64,000 nucleotides of DNA from Bacteroidales bacterium (GCA_004557185.1 SFEP01000001.1:1-64000); one strand, 5' to 3'; numbered from the stretch's first letter, positions 18,168-27,298 are shown. Program-made: numbers and translations. The notes: generated by a model from the letters alone, not told the origin.

Positions 18168-19136
18168 ATGGAAAACGAATTGGAAAAATCCTATGTGATA
18201 GGCTTGGACATGGGCGGAACAAACTCCGTGTTCGGCATAGTTGACCAACGCGGCAACATCAAGTCGCAGACCGTCATCTCAACCCGCGCGTACGCAGACT
18301 TTGACGACTATGTGAAGGCTTCCGTCGAGGCTCTCCAGCCGGCACTCGATGCCGTAGGTGGCATTCAGAATGTGCGCGCCATGGGTATCGGAGCCCCCAA
18401 CGCCAACTATTACACGGGCAATATCGAAAATGCCGCCAACCTCGTGTGGAAAGGTATCGTGCCTTGCGCCGAGAAGTTTGAGAAAGCGCTCGGTATTCCC
18501 GTCCGCGTCACCAACGATGCCAATGCTGCCGCTATGGGCGAGATGACCTACGGCGTTGCCCGTGGCATGAAGAACTTCATCATGATCACCCTTGGCACAG
18601 GCGTAGGTTCTGGCATCGTGGTAGATGGTCGCGTGGTCTATGGAAGCGATGGCTTTGCTGGCGAATTGGGCCATTTCGTCATCGATACCACCGACAAAGC
18701 ACGCACCTGCGGCTGCGGTCGCAAGGGTTGCCTCGAAACCTATACTTCTGCCACGGGTGTAGCACGCACAGCCCGCGAGTTCCTCGAAAACAGCAGCGAG
18801 CCAAGCGAACTACGTGCCCTCAAGCCCGAGGACATCACCTCCTACGATGTCTTCAAGGCTGCCGAGAAGAACGATGCCATTGCCCTGCGCATCTTCAACT
18901 ACACGGGCAAAGTGCTTGGTCGCGCCTGCGCCGACTTCGCCACTTTCAACTCACCCGAAGCCTTCGTTTTCTTCGGCGGTCTGACCAAGGCTGGCGAATA
19001 CCTCATGAAGCCCCTTCGCGAAGCCTATGAGGAGCACGTGCTCTACACGATGAAAGGCAAAGCCAAACTCCTCGTCTCTGCCCTCAATGGCAGTGAGGCT
19101 GCCGTACTCGGTGCCAGCGCCCTTGGTTGGGAGTAA
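18168..19136 (+). CDS. ROK family sugar kinase (probable glucokinase)
   Basis: 322 residues. It has the phosphate-1 motif GLDMGGTNSVFGIV, the ROK signature region with GVGSGIVVDGRVVYG, the catalytic NDANAAAMGE block and the zinc-binding CGCGRKGCLE motif of ROK proteins, with ELGH just upstream. No N-terminal helix-turn-helix is present, so it is a kinase rather than a NagC-type repressor. It probably phosphorylates glucose or a related hexose in the cytoplasm. It is monocistronic, between the M60 operon terminator and a long inverted repeat. Confidence 0.88.
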   Translation: MENELEKSYVIGLDMGGTNSVFGIVDQRGNIKSQTVISTRAYADFDDYVKASVEALQPALDAVGGIQNVRAMGIGAPNANYYTGNIENAANLVWKGIVPCAEKFEKALGIPVRVTNDANAAAMGEMTYGVARGMKNFIMITLGTGVGSGIVVDGRVVYGSDGFAGELGHFVIDTTDKARTCGCGRKGCLETYTSATGVARTAREFLENSSEPSELRALKPEDITSYDVFKAAEKNDAIALRIFNYTGKVLGRACADFATFNSPEAFVFFGGLTKAGEYLMKPLREAYEEHVLYTMKGKAKLLVSALNGSEAAVLGASALGWE

Positions 19137-19243
19137 GCATCGCTTCCATGCACGGTAGCAGGTGTGGGGTGGGGAAGGTAGTCCCTGTTCTTCCGCCCGT
19201 CTGCCACACACTCGCCTCTGCTGCCAGCATTCAAGCATGAAGC

Positions 19244-19324
19244 ATGCGGTTCAATAGCACAATAGCATCTCGAAATTCCCATAAAAGGTATCGAAAATGC
19301 AAGAGTTTTGCTATTGAACCGCAT
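19244..19324. repeat. 16-bp perfect inverted repeat around a 49-bp centre
   Basis: Arms ATGCGGTTCAATAGCA at 19244-19259 and its exact complement at 19309-19324. Inside, GCAT and CGA pair with TCG and ATGC, which would extend the hairpin. It lies between the ROK kinase stop and the rpsF promoter, so it is either the terminator of the kinase or a separate structured element. No T-tract follows. Confidence 0.8.
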
Positions 19325-19363
19325 TTGTTGGGCAAAAGCGTTGTGAGATAGAAAAGAAATGCG

Positions 19364-19372
19364 TATTTTTGC
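19364..19372 (+). promoter_or_regulatory. Promoter -7 box of rpsF-rpsR-rplI
   Basis: TATTTTTGC in a good Bacteroidetes context, about 47 bases before the rpsF start. Confidence 0.55.
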
Positions 19373-19418
19373 GCCGCAATTTTGCAGAAATAACAACTTA
19401 CTAACACATCAACCTATG

Positions 19419-19757
19419 ATGAATCAGTACGAGACCGTTTTCATTATGACTCCCGTTTTGTCTGACCAACAGATGAAGGAAACGGTCGCAAAAATCAAGG
19501 ATGTCCTCACTGCCCAGGGCGCTGAGATCATCAACGAGGAAGAATGGGGCCTCAAGTCGTTGGCTTATCCCATCCAGAAAAAGTCCACCGGTTTCTACCA
19601 GTTGCTCGAATTTAAGGCCGAGCCGCAGGTGGTTGAAAAGCTCGACATCGCTTTCCGCCGCGACGAGCGCATCATCCGCTTCCTGACGGTGAAACTTGAG
19701 AAGTATGCTGCACAGTATGCAGAGAAACGTCGTAACAAATATAAGAAGGAGGACTAA
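19419..19757 (+). CDS. rpsF: 30S ribosomal protein S6
   Basis: 112 residues from the second of two adjacent ATGs ([16 protein letters not shown]), matching the usual family start; the first adds one Met. It has the S6 fold sequence with [25 protein letters not shown], and [15 protein letters not shown] near the C-terminus. S6 pairs with S18 on the platform of the small subunit. First gene of rpsF-rpsR-rplI, with 2 bp between it and rpsR. Confidence 0.97.
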   Translation: MNQYETVFIMTPVLSDQQMKETVAKIKDVLTAQGAEIINEEEWGLKSLAYPIQKKSTGFYQLLEFKAEPQVVEKLDIAFRRDERIIRFLTVKLEKYAAQYAEKRRNKYKKED

Positions 19758-19759
19758 TC

Positions 19760-20029
19760 ATGGCACAAGCACAATCTGAAATCCGTTATCTCACTCCCCC
19801 CACTGTGGATGTGAAGAAAAAGAAATATTGCCGTTTCAAGAAGAGCGGTATCAAGTATATCGACTACAAGGATCCCGAATTCCTCAAGAAGTTCCTGAAC
19901 GAGCAGGGTAAGATTCTTCCGCGCCGCATCACCGGTACGTCACTCAAGTACCAGCGTCGCGTGGCACAGGCCGTAAAGCGCGCCCGCCACTTGGCACTCC
20001 TGCCTTTCGTAACCGATTTGATGAAATAA
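19760..20029 (+). CDS. rpsR: 30S ribosomal protein S18
   Basis: 89 residues. Seen are [16 protein letters not shown], then [33 protein letters not shown] (two blocks of the S18 signature, here [10 protein letters not shown] and [13 protein letters not shown]). It binds 16S rRNA as a heterodimer with S6, the product of the gene 2 bp upstream. Confidence 0.97.
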   Translation: MAQAQSEIRYLTPPTVDVKKKKYCRFKKSGIKYIDYKDPEFLKKFLNEQGKILPRRITGTSLKYQRRVAQAVKRARHLALLPFVTDLMK

Positions 20030-20047
20030 TAAAAAGGAGGTAAAGAC

Positions 20048-20500
20048 ATGGAACTGATTTTGAAAGAAAACGTGGTAGGTCTTGGTTATAAGGACGATAT
20101 CGTAACCGTGAAGAACGGCTATGGCCGCAACTACCTTATCCCCACTGGCAAGGCCGTCATCGCATCTGAAAGCGCCAAGAAGGTGCTGGCCGAGAACCTT
20201 AAGCAGCGTGCTCACAAGTTGGCCAAGATCAAGGCTGATGCTGAGGCTCTTGCTGAGAAACTCTCTGCACTCGAGCCCTTGAAGATCACCACCAAAGTGA
20301 GCGCAACGGGTGCCATCTACGGCTCTGTTAACTCACTGCACATCGCTGAAGAACTTGCTAAGCTCGGCTTCGAGATTGACCGCAAGACCATCGTTGTGAA
20401 GGACGTCAAGGAGGTTGGTTCATACACCGCCACCGTCAAGCTCCACAAGGAGGTTTCTGTAGAGATACCTTTCGAGGTGGCTGCTGAGGCAGAGGCCTAA
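20048..20500 (+). CDS. rplI: 50S ribosomal protein L9
   Basis: 150 residues, the normal two-domain form. The N-terminal domain has [17 protein letters not shown] and [17 protein letters not shown] long connecting helix is rich in Ala and Lys, and the C-terminal domain contains ATGAIYGSV. An unusually clear Shine-Dalgarno for this phylum, AAGGAGG (20034-20040), precedes the start. Third gene of the S6 operon, followed by a terminator. Confidence 0.97.
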   Translation: MELILKENVVGLGYKDDIVTVKNGYGRNYLIPTGKAVIASESAKKVLAENLKQRAHKLAKIKADAEALAEKLSALEPLKITTKVSATGAIYGSVNSLHIAEELAKLGFEIDRKTIVVKDVKEVGSYTATVKLHKEVSVEIPFEVAAEAEA

Positions 20501-20554
20501 ACGTTATTTGGCAACGAATACATCAGGCCGGTTCATCTGGCACATGCGTATCGT

Positions 20555-20600
20555 GGCCGTGCAGGTTAGGGACACATCCCTCCTGCACGGCCCGATTTCG
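20555..20600 (+). terminator. Terminator of rpsF-rpsR-rplI
   Basis: 11-bp stem GGCCGTGCAGG / CCTGCACGGCC (20555-20565, 20582-20592), then CGATTTCG. Confidence 0.75.
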
Positions 20601-20701
20601 TTCAAGTCTGCTCATCCGCGTCCTCCGTGCCCTATCACGCGACAGCCTTTTGGCGCAGCAGGCGTTCTTCAAGTTACACCTCTGTTTTTCCCAAGATTTT
20701 C

Positions 20702-21463
20702 GTGCGCTATTTTATCAGACTCTCCTACGACGGAACACAATACCACGGTTGGCAAGTGCAGCCTAATGCCGTGAGTGTGCAGCAAACACTGCAGGATGCG
20801 CTCGCTACCCTGCTGCGCGAGCCCGTGAGTGTAACAGGTGCCGGCCGCACCGATACGGGGGTGCATGCCCGCATGATGGTGGCTCATTTCGATTCAGTCC
20901 AGTTCATCGATGGCGACCAACTTGCCTACAAACTCAATCGTCTGCTCCCCTCCGACATTGCCGTGCAATGCATCGTAGCCGTGCCAGCTGAGGCACATGC
21001 GCGTTTCTCTGCCACCTGCCGCACGTACCATTACTGGGTCTATACGCACAAGGACCCCTTTCTTAGGCACTATGCTGCTCGCATCACCTTCCCTCTGCGC
21101 TTCGACCTCATGAACGAGGCTGCTGAACATCTGCTTTCGGTGCGCGACTTTACCAGTTTCAGCAAGTTGCACACCGATGCCAAAACGAACATCTGCCACG
21201 TCACCCGTGCCCATTGGGAGGAGGTTGAGCCTGGCCTGTGGCGCTTTGAAATTGCCGCCGACCGCTTTCTGCGCAACATGGTGCGCGCCATTGTGGGCAC
21301 CTTGGTCGATGTGGGGCGTGGAAAAATCACACTCGCAGAATTCGACCGCATCATAGCTTGCAAAGACCGCTGTTCGGCTGGCGACTCCATGCCAGGGCAT
21401 GCCCTTGCGTTGGTGCGCATTGACTACAATGGCGTGGCAGGGCTGGAACACTTCTACGATTAA
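20702..21463 (+). CDS. truA: tRNA pseudouridine synthase A
   Basis: 253 residues from the GTG at 20702 (VRYFIRLSYDGTQYHGWQ), preferred because family members start almost at RYxxxLxYDG. The frame is open further upstream, but that part has no similarity. The catalytic Asp is D51 in GAGRTDTGVHA. RFLRNMVRAIVGTLVDVG is the conserved C-terminal motif. It makes pseudouridine at positions 38-40 of tRNA anticodon arms. Monocistronic by context. Confidence 0.93.
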   Translation: MRYFIRLSYDGTQYHGWQVQPNAVSVQQTLQDALATLLREPVSVTGAGRTDTGVHARMMVAHFDSVQFIDGDQLAYKLNRLLPSDIAVQCIVAVPAEAHARFSATCRTYHYWVYTHKDPFLRHYAARITFPLRFDLMNEAAEHLLSVRDFTSFSKLHTDAKTNICHVTRAHWEEVEPGLWRFEIAADRFLRNMVRAIVGTLVDVGRGKITLAEFDRIIACKDRCSAGDSMPGHALALVRIDYNGVAGLEHFYD

Positions 21464-21656
21464 GGCGCGTAGCACCGTGTTACGCATAAAAAATGCTAAC
21501 AACTCATCGCAAAGCATGGTTCTGCCCGCAGTTTCCATTATATTTGCATCAATTTGAGAGTTGCACATGTCTCAGTGGCAAGGCACCACGGCTTGCTTGT
21601 GGTGCGCAGAGTTGCTTTCCCTGACATGCACCCTACCCATCTAACCCATATCACTC

Positions 21657-22244
21657 ATGAAGAAATTACTCTTGTGCTGCCTGCTTGCATGCATGACGCA
21701 GGCTGTTCTCGCCCAGCGTTCCGCCGTCGACCAACGCTACTTGGCAGGCGCCGTACCCCTTGTCAATGGCTTCGTACAGTTTGATTCTACCTACACGGTG
21801 GCTGGTAAAAGCCGCGGCGAACTCTACAGTGCGCTCAAGCAATATGTGCAGAGCGCGCTGGTCAATGGTCCCGAGCATTTGCCCCAAGCCCGCATCACCG
21901 AAGCCGACAGTCTGAACGGCGTCATAGCGGCCAGCATCGAGGAGTACCTCTACTTCAAGCGCACGGCGTGGAGCACTCACCGCGTACGCTTCTACTACCA
22001 ACTCGTCTATCAAATAACCGACGGCCAATTCAGCGTCAGCATGCGTCGCCTGCACTATATGTACGACCCCGAGGTGTCACCCGTAGGCCAAGAAGCCGAC
22101 TACCGCGCAGAACAGTGGATTACGGACAAAGAATCCCTGTCAAGCAACGGCACCAAGCTCACCCGTGTGGGTGGAAAGTTCCGCCGTTTCACCATCGACC
22201 GCAAGGATGAAATCTTTGCTGCCTCCATGCAGGCTGTGAAATAG
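21657..22244 (+). CDS. DUF4468 domain secreted protein
   Basis: 195 residues with a signal peptide ending near residue 19 (ACMTQAVLAQ). The rest fits the DUF4468 family: VNGFVQFDSTYTVAGKSRGELYSALKQ at the start of the domain (FVQFDSTYTV plus KSRGELY), then AEQWITDKESLSSNGTKLTR, then GKFRRFTIDRKDEIF. The family is common and multi-copy in Bacteroidetes and has no known biochemical role. Probably periplasmic. A strong terminator follows. Confidence 0.8.
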   Translation: MKKLLLCCLLACMTQAVLAQRSAVDQRYLAGAVPLVNGFVQFDSTYTVAGKSRGELYSALKQYVQSALVNGPEHLPQARITEADSLNGVIAASIEEYLYFKRTAWSTHRVRFYYQLVYQITDGQFSVSMRRLHYMYDPEVSPVGQEADYRAEQWITDKESLSSNGTKLTRVGGKFRRFTIDRKDEIFAASMQAVK

Positions 22245-22277
22245 CTAATCGAGTGCATCTCACCGTGCTCCAAACAA

Positions 22278-22326
22278 CAAAGGATGTCCTGTACGCTCCG
22301 TGTGTATCAGGACATCCTTTTCCTTT
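22278..22326 (+). terminator. Terminator of DUF4468 gene
   Basis: Stem AAAGGATGTCCTG / CAGGACATCCTTT (about 22279-22291 and 22308-22320) followed by TTCCTTTG. Confidence 0.88.
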
Positions 22327-22441
22327 GTATCTGATAAACTCCCCTTACGCTTCTCTCCGCGCGTCATCCTGCAATTGCTGTTGCAAATCCGCCGCGCCGT
22401 TTCGCGGAGGAGTGAAACCATTATGGCAACGGGCTTTCTTC

Positions 22442-22529
22442 GTTGTCCGCGGCCGTGTGCAACGTCGTGCACGGCCGTGTGCAACGTTGTCCATGGCCGT
22501 GTGCAACGTTGTCCTCGGCCGTGTGCAAC
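22442..22529. repeat. Repeat array A2: four contiguous 22-bp palindromic units
   Basis: Units at 22442-22463, 22464-22485, 22486-22507 and 22508-22529. All end GGCCGTGTGCAAC; three start GTTGTCC and the second starts GTCGTGC. No spacers. 198 bp past the DUF4468 stop and 265 bp past the HU-LysM stop. Confidence 0.93.
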
Positions 22530-22793
22530 GCGCGGCAACGGAATTCTACATGGCACTTCCTGTTTCCTATATGGATTTCAGTAATGTGTGTATCTAAGTC
22601 TCTATGATAAATCAAGGCGTTAGAGGGGCAAACATCGGTCGCTCATGTGTTTACCATACAATTTTTCTCAAAAATTCTCCCGCCGATATACTATAACGCA
22701 CGAGCAGTTACCTGTATTCTCCCGTGAAGTGGATGGTGATGGGAAAAGCGGTCGAAACCGTGTCCGTATGTGTTTGAGAGAGATAGGGAATAC

Positions 22794-24242
22794 TTATTGC
22801 TTCATACCCTGTGCTGGCAGCACGAGTGTCTGGCCTATGGTAATATTGTCGGCATTGCGCAGGCGGTTGTGGCGGAGTATGGTGGGCACCATGGTGTCGG
22901 TGCCGTAATAGCGGCGAGCGATGCGCGAAAGGTTGTCGCCAGGTTTTACCTTATAATAAATGTTCTGTGGTGTGGCGTCCGTGTCGGACTGTTTGCTGTC
23001 TTCCTTTGCTGGTTTGGCGCTGACAGCCTGTTGGGGGGCAGAAGGGTGAGTGGTGGCCTTGGTGGACTGCGCTACATGTGTTGTGTCATGAGATGCCGGC
23101 TTGGCTTGTTTAGCCTGCGGCTTGGTGGTCAGCGAGTCGGTGTGGCGTGATGCCGAGGGCGTGGCGGGGGTGGCACTGCGCACCGTTTGACGAACTGCTT
23201 CCTGTTGTGCGGCGGGTGAGTCGTTGAGGGTAACAGTGTCGAAGAAGTTGCAGGGGCAGAGCAGACGATAGTAGCCTGCAAAGTAACTGCTGACTGAGAG
23301 GAGTAACATTAGGAGGATAAGCCCAGCCCACTTTAATGCACGGTATAGTTTCTTGTTCGATTTCTCCGTGTAAGTATAGGTAAAGGGCTCTGCTGCTGTG
23401 GTAGCCTGTGCTAACTCGGGCTGGTTGTTGATGGGGGTTGGTTCTGACACAATAATCTCCTGCTCGGTATCGTTAGCATACGTTTCGGCGCTGGGTGCCG
23501 ATGCGGGTTGCTCGATGGTTGTTTGCGGGCTGGTTGCTATGTCACCGACCTCGGCGGGTGTTTCTTCTTGTTGCTCAGTCTTGGTTTCTACCGGCATTTC
23601 TTCAGAAGCCGGTTGGGCAGTCGTGTGGTGTTCGGTGGCTGTTAGCGTTTGTGGTGCGTCAGTCACTTCGTCCTTGTTTGCTGGGACGTGCACGGTGATG
23701 GGTGTTTCGGCGGGCGTTTCGTCGTCTGCCTCCACCTTCTCGGGTGGAGTGGGTTGGGCCGATGGGGCTGGCGAATCTGTATCGGCGGCTTCTTGTGCAG
23801 AAGGTGTGGGCTGCGCCTCGGTTACGGCAATCAGCATTTCTTCTTCATCGTCAGCCTCATCGTTTGTCTCCCAAGTAGCGCTTTCTTTATCAATGGCATC
23901 CAACTCCTGCTGTGTGGTATCATCGTTAAGGTCTACTGTTTCAAAGTGCGCGAACGGCTTGTTTACCATTTCCTTGAGAGCCGTGTCGGGCACAAAGGCC
24001 ATTTTGGAGTGTCCGCCTATCTGGATGCGTTCGCCCGTTTTGATGTTCACGCTTTCGCGTTCTCCCACTGCTACCAGTTTGAAGGTGCCAAAACCTTTGA
24101 TTTTTACAAATTTGTCTTCAAAAATACCCTGCTCAATGAGGTCGAAGAAAGTGCGCACGAAGAGTTCGGCTTTCTTTTTAGTCAAGCCTTCGCGAGCAGC
24201 AAAGTGCTCGGCCAGTTCCTGTAGGAGTATCTTTTTCTTCAT
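22794..24242 (-). CDS. HU-like DNA-binding protein fused to a transmembrane segment and LysM domain
   Basis: 482 residues from the ATG at 24242 (MKKKILLQELAEHF). Residues 1-90 are an HU/IHF-type domain (KKKAELFVRTFFDLIEQG, KIKGFGTFKLV). Residues about 95-295 are a low-complexity linker rich in Glu, Thr, Pro and Ala. Residues about 300-322 form one hydrophobic segment (AGLILLMLLLSVSSYFAG). Residues about 427-478 are a LysM domain (YYKVKPGDNLSRIARRYYG ... ITIGQTLVLP). The order suggests a cytoplasmic DNA-binding end, one membrane crossing and a periplasmic peptidoglycan-binding end. It is the last gene of ftsY-rimO-HU-HU/LysM on the minus strand. Topology and function are inferred. Confidence 0.85.
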   Translation of the reverse strand: MKKKILLQELAEHFAAREGLTKKKAELFVRTFFDLIEQGIFEDKFVKIKGFGTFKLVAVGERESVNIKTGERIQIGGHSKMAFVPDTALKEMVNKPFAHFETVDLNDDTTQQELDAIDKESATWETNDEADDEEEMLIAVTEAQPTPSAQEAADTDSPAPSAQPTPPEKVEADDETPAETPITVHVPANKDEVTDAPQTLTATEHHTTAQPASEEMPVETKTEQQEETPAEVGDIATSPQTTIEQPASAPSAETYANDTEQEIIVSEPTPINNQPELAQATTAAEPFTYTYTEKSNKKLYRALKWAGLILLMLLLSVSSYFAGYYRLLCPCNFFDTVTLNDSPAAQQEAVRQTVRSATPATPSASRHTDSLTTKPQAKQAKPASHDTTHVAQSTKATTHPSAPQQAVSAKPAKEDSKQSDTDATPQNIYYKVKPGDNLSRIARRYYGTDTMVPTILRHNRLRNADNITIGQTLVLPAQGMKQ

Positions 24243-24308
24243 GTGGTGGGGTAAACGGGTGGTACGGGGGTGGTTGGCTGGTAGCAAGGAGACGGATAGT
24301 GGGCGTGG

Positions 24309-24581
24309 CTATTTGAGTTTCTCCTTAAGTACGGCACTTGGTTTGAAGCCCATTACGAGTTTGGGAGGGATGAGTTTGCGCTGCTTGGTTGCAGGGTTGA
24401 CAACGATGCGCTCCATTTTCTTTTTCACCTCAAAACTGCCAAAGCCCTGTATGGCCAGTGTGCATTGGTCGGAGGTGTCCTCGGCAATGAGTGCAATCAG
24501 TGACTCAGTGAGAGCCTGTGTCTCTTTGGCCGTGCGTTCCGTTCGGGCAGCAAGCGTGTTGATGAAGTCTTTGTTGTTCAT
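24309..24581 (-). CDS. HU family DNA-binding protein
   Basis: 90 residues, the whole HU length. The family core is CTLAIQGFGSFEVKKKMERIVVNP, seen as IQGFGSFEVKKK and VVNPATKQRKLIPPK (DNA-binding arm) and ending FKPSAVLKEKL. It differs from standard HU in its N-terminal sequence (NNKDFINTLAARTERTAKET), so it belongs to the divergent Bacteroidetes IHF/HU paralogues. It lies between rimO and the HU-LysM gene, 66 bp upstream of the latter. Confidence 0.9.
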   Translation of the reverse strand: MNNKDFINTLAARTERTAKETQALTESLIALIAEDTSDQCTLAIQGFGSFEVKKKMERIVVNPATKQRKLIPPKLVMGFKPSAVLKEKLK

Positions 24582-24611
24582 AATGCCTGAAGAGTTTTGT
24601 ATGACAACGTG

Positions 24612-25910
24612 TTAACAAATGACTTCGCCATAAAGGTCGAAGGTGTCAGCCTCGGTGATGCGTACTTGATAGAACTCGCCGATGTGCAGTGTTTTATCCT
24701 CCGTTTTGGGGATGAGTACCTCGCAGTCAACCTCGGGAGAGTCGTATTGTGTGCGGCCGATGTAGTAGTCGCCCTCTGTGCGGTCGATGATGACGCGATA
24801 AGTTTGGCCAGTTTTCGCCTCGGCAAGTTCGCTCGCAATGCTTTCCTGCAAGGCCATGAGGCGGTCGAGGCGTTCCTGCTTCACTTCCTCGGGCACATCA
24901 TCCGTATAGTGCAAGGCTGCCCAGGTGCCCTCTTCTTCGCTATAGGCAAAAGCGCCCATGCGGTCGAAGCGGGTGGTGCGTACAAAGTCGAGCAACTCGT
25001 TAAAGTCATCTTCGGTTTCGCCGGGAAAGCCTACCATGAGTGTGGTGCGCAGGGCGATGCCTGGTACTTCGCTGCGTATGTGGCGCAGCAGCTCGATGGT
25101 TTCGTGGCTTGTGATGTGGCGCTGCATGCGCGAGAGCACAGGATTGGCAATGTGTTGCAAGGCCATATCGAGGTATTTGCACACATTGTCGTTTTCGCGC
25201 ATCACACGCAAGAGGTCGAGCGGGAAGTGGGTGGGATATGCATAATGCAGACGTATCCACTCCACACCGGGAATATGTGCCATGCGCTCAATGAGTTCGG
25301 GTAAGCGCTGCTCTTTGTAGAGGTCGACGCCATAGTAAGTAAGCTCCTGCGCAATAATCTGGAACTCTTTTACACCACATGACACGAGATGGCGCACTTC
25401 TTCCAAAATATCCTCGATAGGACGGCTTACGTGTGCCCCTGTGATAATGGGAATGGCGCAGTAGGCGCAATGGCGGTCGCAGCCTTCGGATATCTTGAGG
25501 TAGGCATAGTGGGGAGGCGTGGTGAGCATGCGGTGCGATGCGGTGCTTTCGTCGAAACGACTGCTTAGGTCGGCCAGCAGGTTCTTCCAGTTGAATTTGC
25601 CGTAAAACTTGTCAACCTGCGGAATTTCGTGCTTCAGTTCACTCAAGTAACGCTCGGACAGGCACCCCATTACGAAGAGGTGCTTCAGTTTGCCTTCTTC
25701 TTTTAAGGCACACAGTTCCAGAATCATGTTGATGCTTTCTTCCTTGGCATCGGCTATGAACCCACATGTGTTGACTACGGCAATGTCGCCGTGCATCTGT
25801 GGGGGATTATGGTAGACCTCAAATCCGTGCGTCTTGAACTGATTGAGAAGCTGCTCCGAGTCGACCAGATTTTTGGAGCATCCCATGGTGATAATGTCAA
25901 CCTTGTGCAT
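24612..25910 (-). CDS. rimO: Ribosomal protein S12 methylthiotransferase
   Basis: 432 residues. This radical SAM enzyme adds a methylthio group to Asp of ribosomal protein S12. It has an N-terminal UPF0004 domain (MGCSKNLVDSE with its iron-sulfur Cys, NTCGFI, MGCLSERY), the radical SAM motif CDRHCAYC, and a C-terminal TRAM-like region (TYRVIIDRTEGDYYIGRTQYDSPEVD, seen as IIDRTEGDYYIGRTQYDSPE). ISEGCDRHCAYCAIP and the length distinguish RimO from MiaB. It lies 30 bp upstream of HU and downstream of ftsY. Confidence 0.95.
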   Translation of the reverse strand: MHKVDIITMGCSKNLVDSEQLLNQFKTHGFEVYHNPPQMHGDIAVVNTCGFIADAKEESINMILELCALKEEGKLKHLFVMGCLSERYLSELKHEIPQVDKFYGKFNWKNLLADLSSRFDESTASHRMLTTPPHYAYLKISEGCDRHCAYCAIPIITGAHVSRPIEDILEEVRHLVSCGVKEFQIIAQELTYYGVDLYKEQRLPELIERMAHIPGVEWIRLHYAYPTHFPLDLLRVMRENDNVCKYLDMALQHIANPVLSRMQRHITSHETIELLRHIRSEVPGIALRTTLMVGFPGETEDDFNELLDFVRTTRFDRMGAFAYSEEEGTWAALHYTDDVPEEVKQERLDRLMALQESIASELAEAKTGQTYRVIIDRTEGDYYIGRTQYDSPEVDCEVLIPKTEDKTLHIGEFYQVRITEADTFDLYGEVIC

Positions 25911-25996
25911 GCAGTGGGGTAGGGTGCGCTAAAAGTGAAAAGGGGGTGGGAGGGTGAGAAACTGAAGGTGCCCGCTGTGAGGGTGAGGGGAGAGCG

Positions 25997-26953
25997 TCAG
26001 TCGAAAAGGGAGGCAACAAAGTCGGTGCGGCTGAAAGGTTGCAGGTCTTTCATTCCTTCGCCCAAACCGATGTACTTGACAGGTACTTGTAACTGGTGCG
26101 AAATACCAATAACTACGCCTCCTTTTGCAGTGCCATCAAGTTTGGTGATGGCGAGCGAAGTGACCTCGGTTGCCTTGATGAATTGCTTGGCTTGCTCGTA
26201 AGCATTCTGCCCCGTGCTGCCATCAAGCACAAGGAGGACCTCGTCAGGTGCGCCCTCGACGACCTTTTGCATCACACGCTTGATTTTTGTGAGTTCATTC
26301 ATGAGCCCCACTTTGTTGTGCAGACGGCCGGCAGTGTCAATAATCACGACATCGGCATCGCTGGCTTTGGCAGAACTTACAGTGTCGTAGGCAACGCTTG
26401 CGGGGTCGCTTCCCATTTTCTGCTTTACAACGGGAACTCCTACACGTTCGCCCCAAATGACAAGTTGCTCAACGGCAGCGGCGCGGAACGTATCGGCGGC
26501 TCCCAATACAACCTTCAATCCGGCCTCCTTGAACTGATAGGCCAATTTGCCAATGGTGGTGGTTTTGCCCACGCCATTCACGCCAACCACCATGATGACG
26601 TAGGGTTTGCGTCCTTCGGGAATGACAAATCCTTCGCCCTCATCGTTACCGCTTTGGGTGAGAAGTGCACCGATTTCCTCTTTCAGGATGCGGTGAAGTT
26701 CGGACGTGCCTACGTATTTGTCACGCTGCACGCGTTCTTCAATGCGGTGTATGATGTCAATGGTGGTGTCCGTGCCCACGTCGGAGGTGATGAGTGTAGC
26801 TTCAAGTTCGTCCAACACTTCATCATCCACCTTACTTTTGCCGGCAATGGCGCGTGTAAGTTTGCTAAAGAAACTTGTTTTTGTTTTCTCTAACCCGGCA
26901 TCGAGTACTTCTTTTTTCTCTTTTTTTGAGAAGATATTGCTGAAAAATCCCAT
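25997..26953 (-). CDS. ftsY: Signal recognition particle receptor FtsY
   Basis: 318 residues. NG-domain GTPase that docks SRP-ribosome complexes at the inner membrane. It has a short basic N-terminus (MGFFSNIFSKKEKKE), the P-loop VVGVNGVGKTTTIGK, the DTFRAAAVEQL motif, DTAGRLHNK and TKLDGTAKGG. The acidic A-domain of the E. coli protein is missing, as usual in this phylum. It heads the minus-strand series ftsY-rimO-HU-HU/LysM. Confidence 0.96.
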   Translation of the reverse strand: MGFFSNIFSKKEKKEVLDAGLEKTKTSFFSKLTRAIAGKSKVDDEVLDELEATLITSDVGTDTTIDIIHRIEERVQRDKYVGTSELHRILKEEIGALLTQSGNDEGEGFVIPEGRKPYVIMVVGVNGVGKTTTIGKLAYQFKEAGLKVVLGAADTFRAAAVEQLVIWGERVGVPVVKQKMGSDPASVAYDTVSSAKASDADVVIIDTAGRLHNKVGLMNELTKIKRVMQKVVEGAPDEVLLVLDGSTGQNAYEQAKQFIKATEVTSLAITKLDGTAKGGVVIGISHQLQVPVKYIGLGEGMKDLQPFSRTDFVASLFD

Positions 26954-27173
26954 AAGTATATTTTTCTAATCATGGTGGTTTGAAATCTTCTTGCTGCTTG
27001 TCGATGCGCAACTTTGCAGACTTCGGCTTCCTGATGTGCCTTGCGCTTAGGTGTGGATGTGGCACGGCAACAGGAAACGCCTCCTTTGAAATTGCAAATT
27101 TACGTAAATACTTTTGATGTAAGCAGTTCTATCCCTTGAAAATGCACATATGTGTTGCCGTGAAAGGTTCAGG

Positions 27174-27211
27174 GAATAAAAAAGAAAGATATGTCAGCGC
27201 ATATCTTTCTT
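27174..27211 (-). terminator. Terminator of tRNA-Asp/tRNA-Cys unit
   Basis: 12-bp perfect stem AAGAAAGATATG / CATATCTTTCTT (27182-27193, 27200-27211), and on the minus strand it runs into TTTTATTCCC. It is 6 bp beyond tRNA-Cys. Confidence 0.88.
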
Positions 27212-27216
27212 GAAAG

Positions 27217-27287
27217 AGGTACCCAGCAGATTCGAACTGCTGTACACGGTTTTGCAGACCGCTACCTAGCCACTCGGTCAGGGTACC
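27217..27287 (-). tRNA. tRNA-Cys (GCA)
   Basis: 71 nt on the minus strand. Acceptor stem GGTACCC / GGGTACC, anticodon loop TCTGCAAA with GCA, T loop TTCGAAT. It is the second of two tRNAs in one unit with tRNA-Asp, ending at a hairpin terminator. Confidence 0.95.
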
Positions 27288-27298
27288 ATTTGATTTGG

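Larger units (their letters stand above)
22245..22793. other. Convergent intergenic region with repeat array A2
   Basis: 549 bp between convergent genes. It holds the DUF4468 terminator and array A2 (22442-22529); I see no gene. Apparent ORFs rich in Cys, Arg and Val here are translations of the repeat. Confidence 0.7.
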
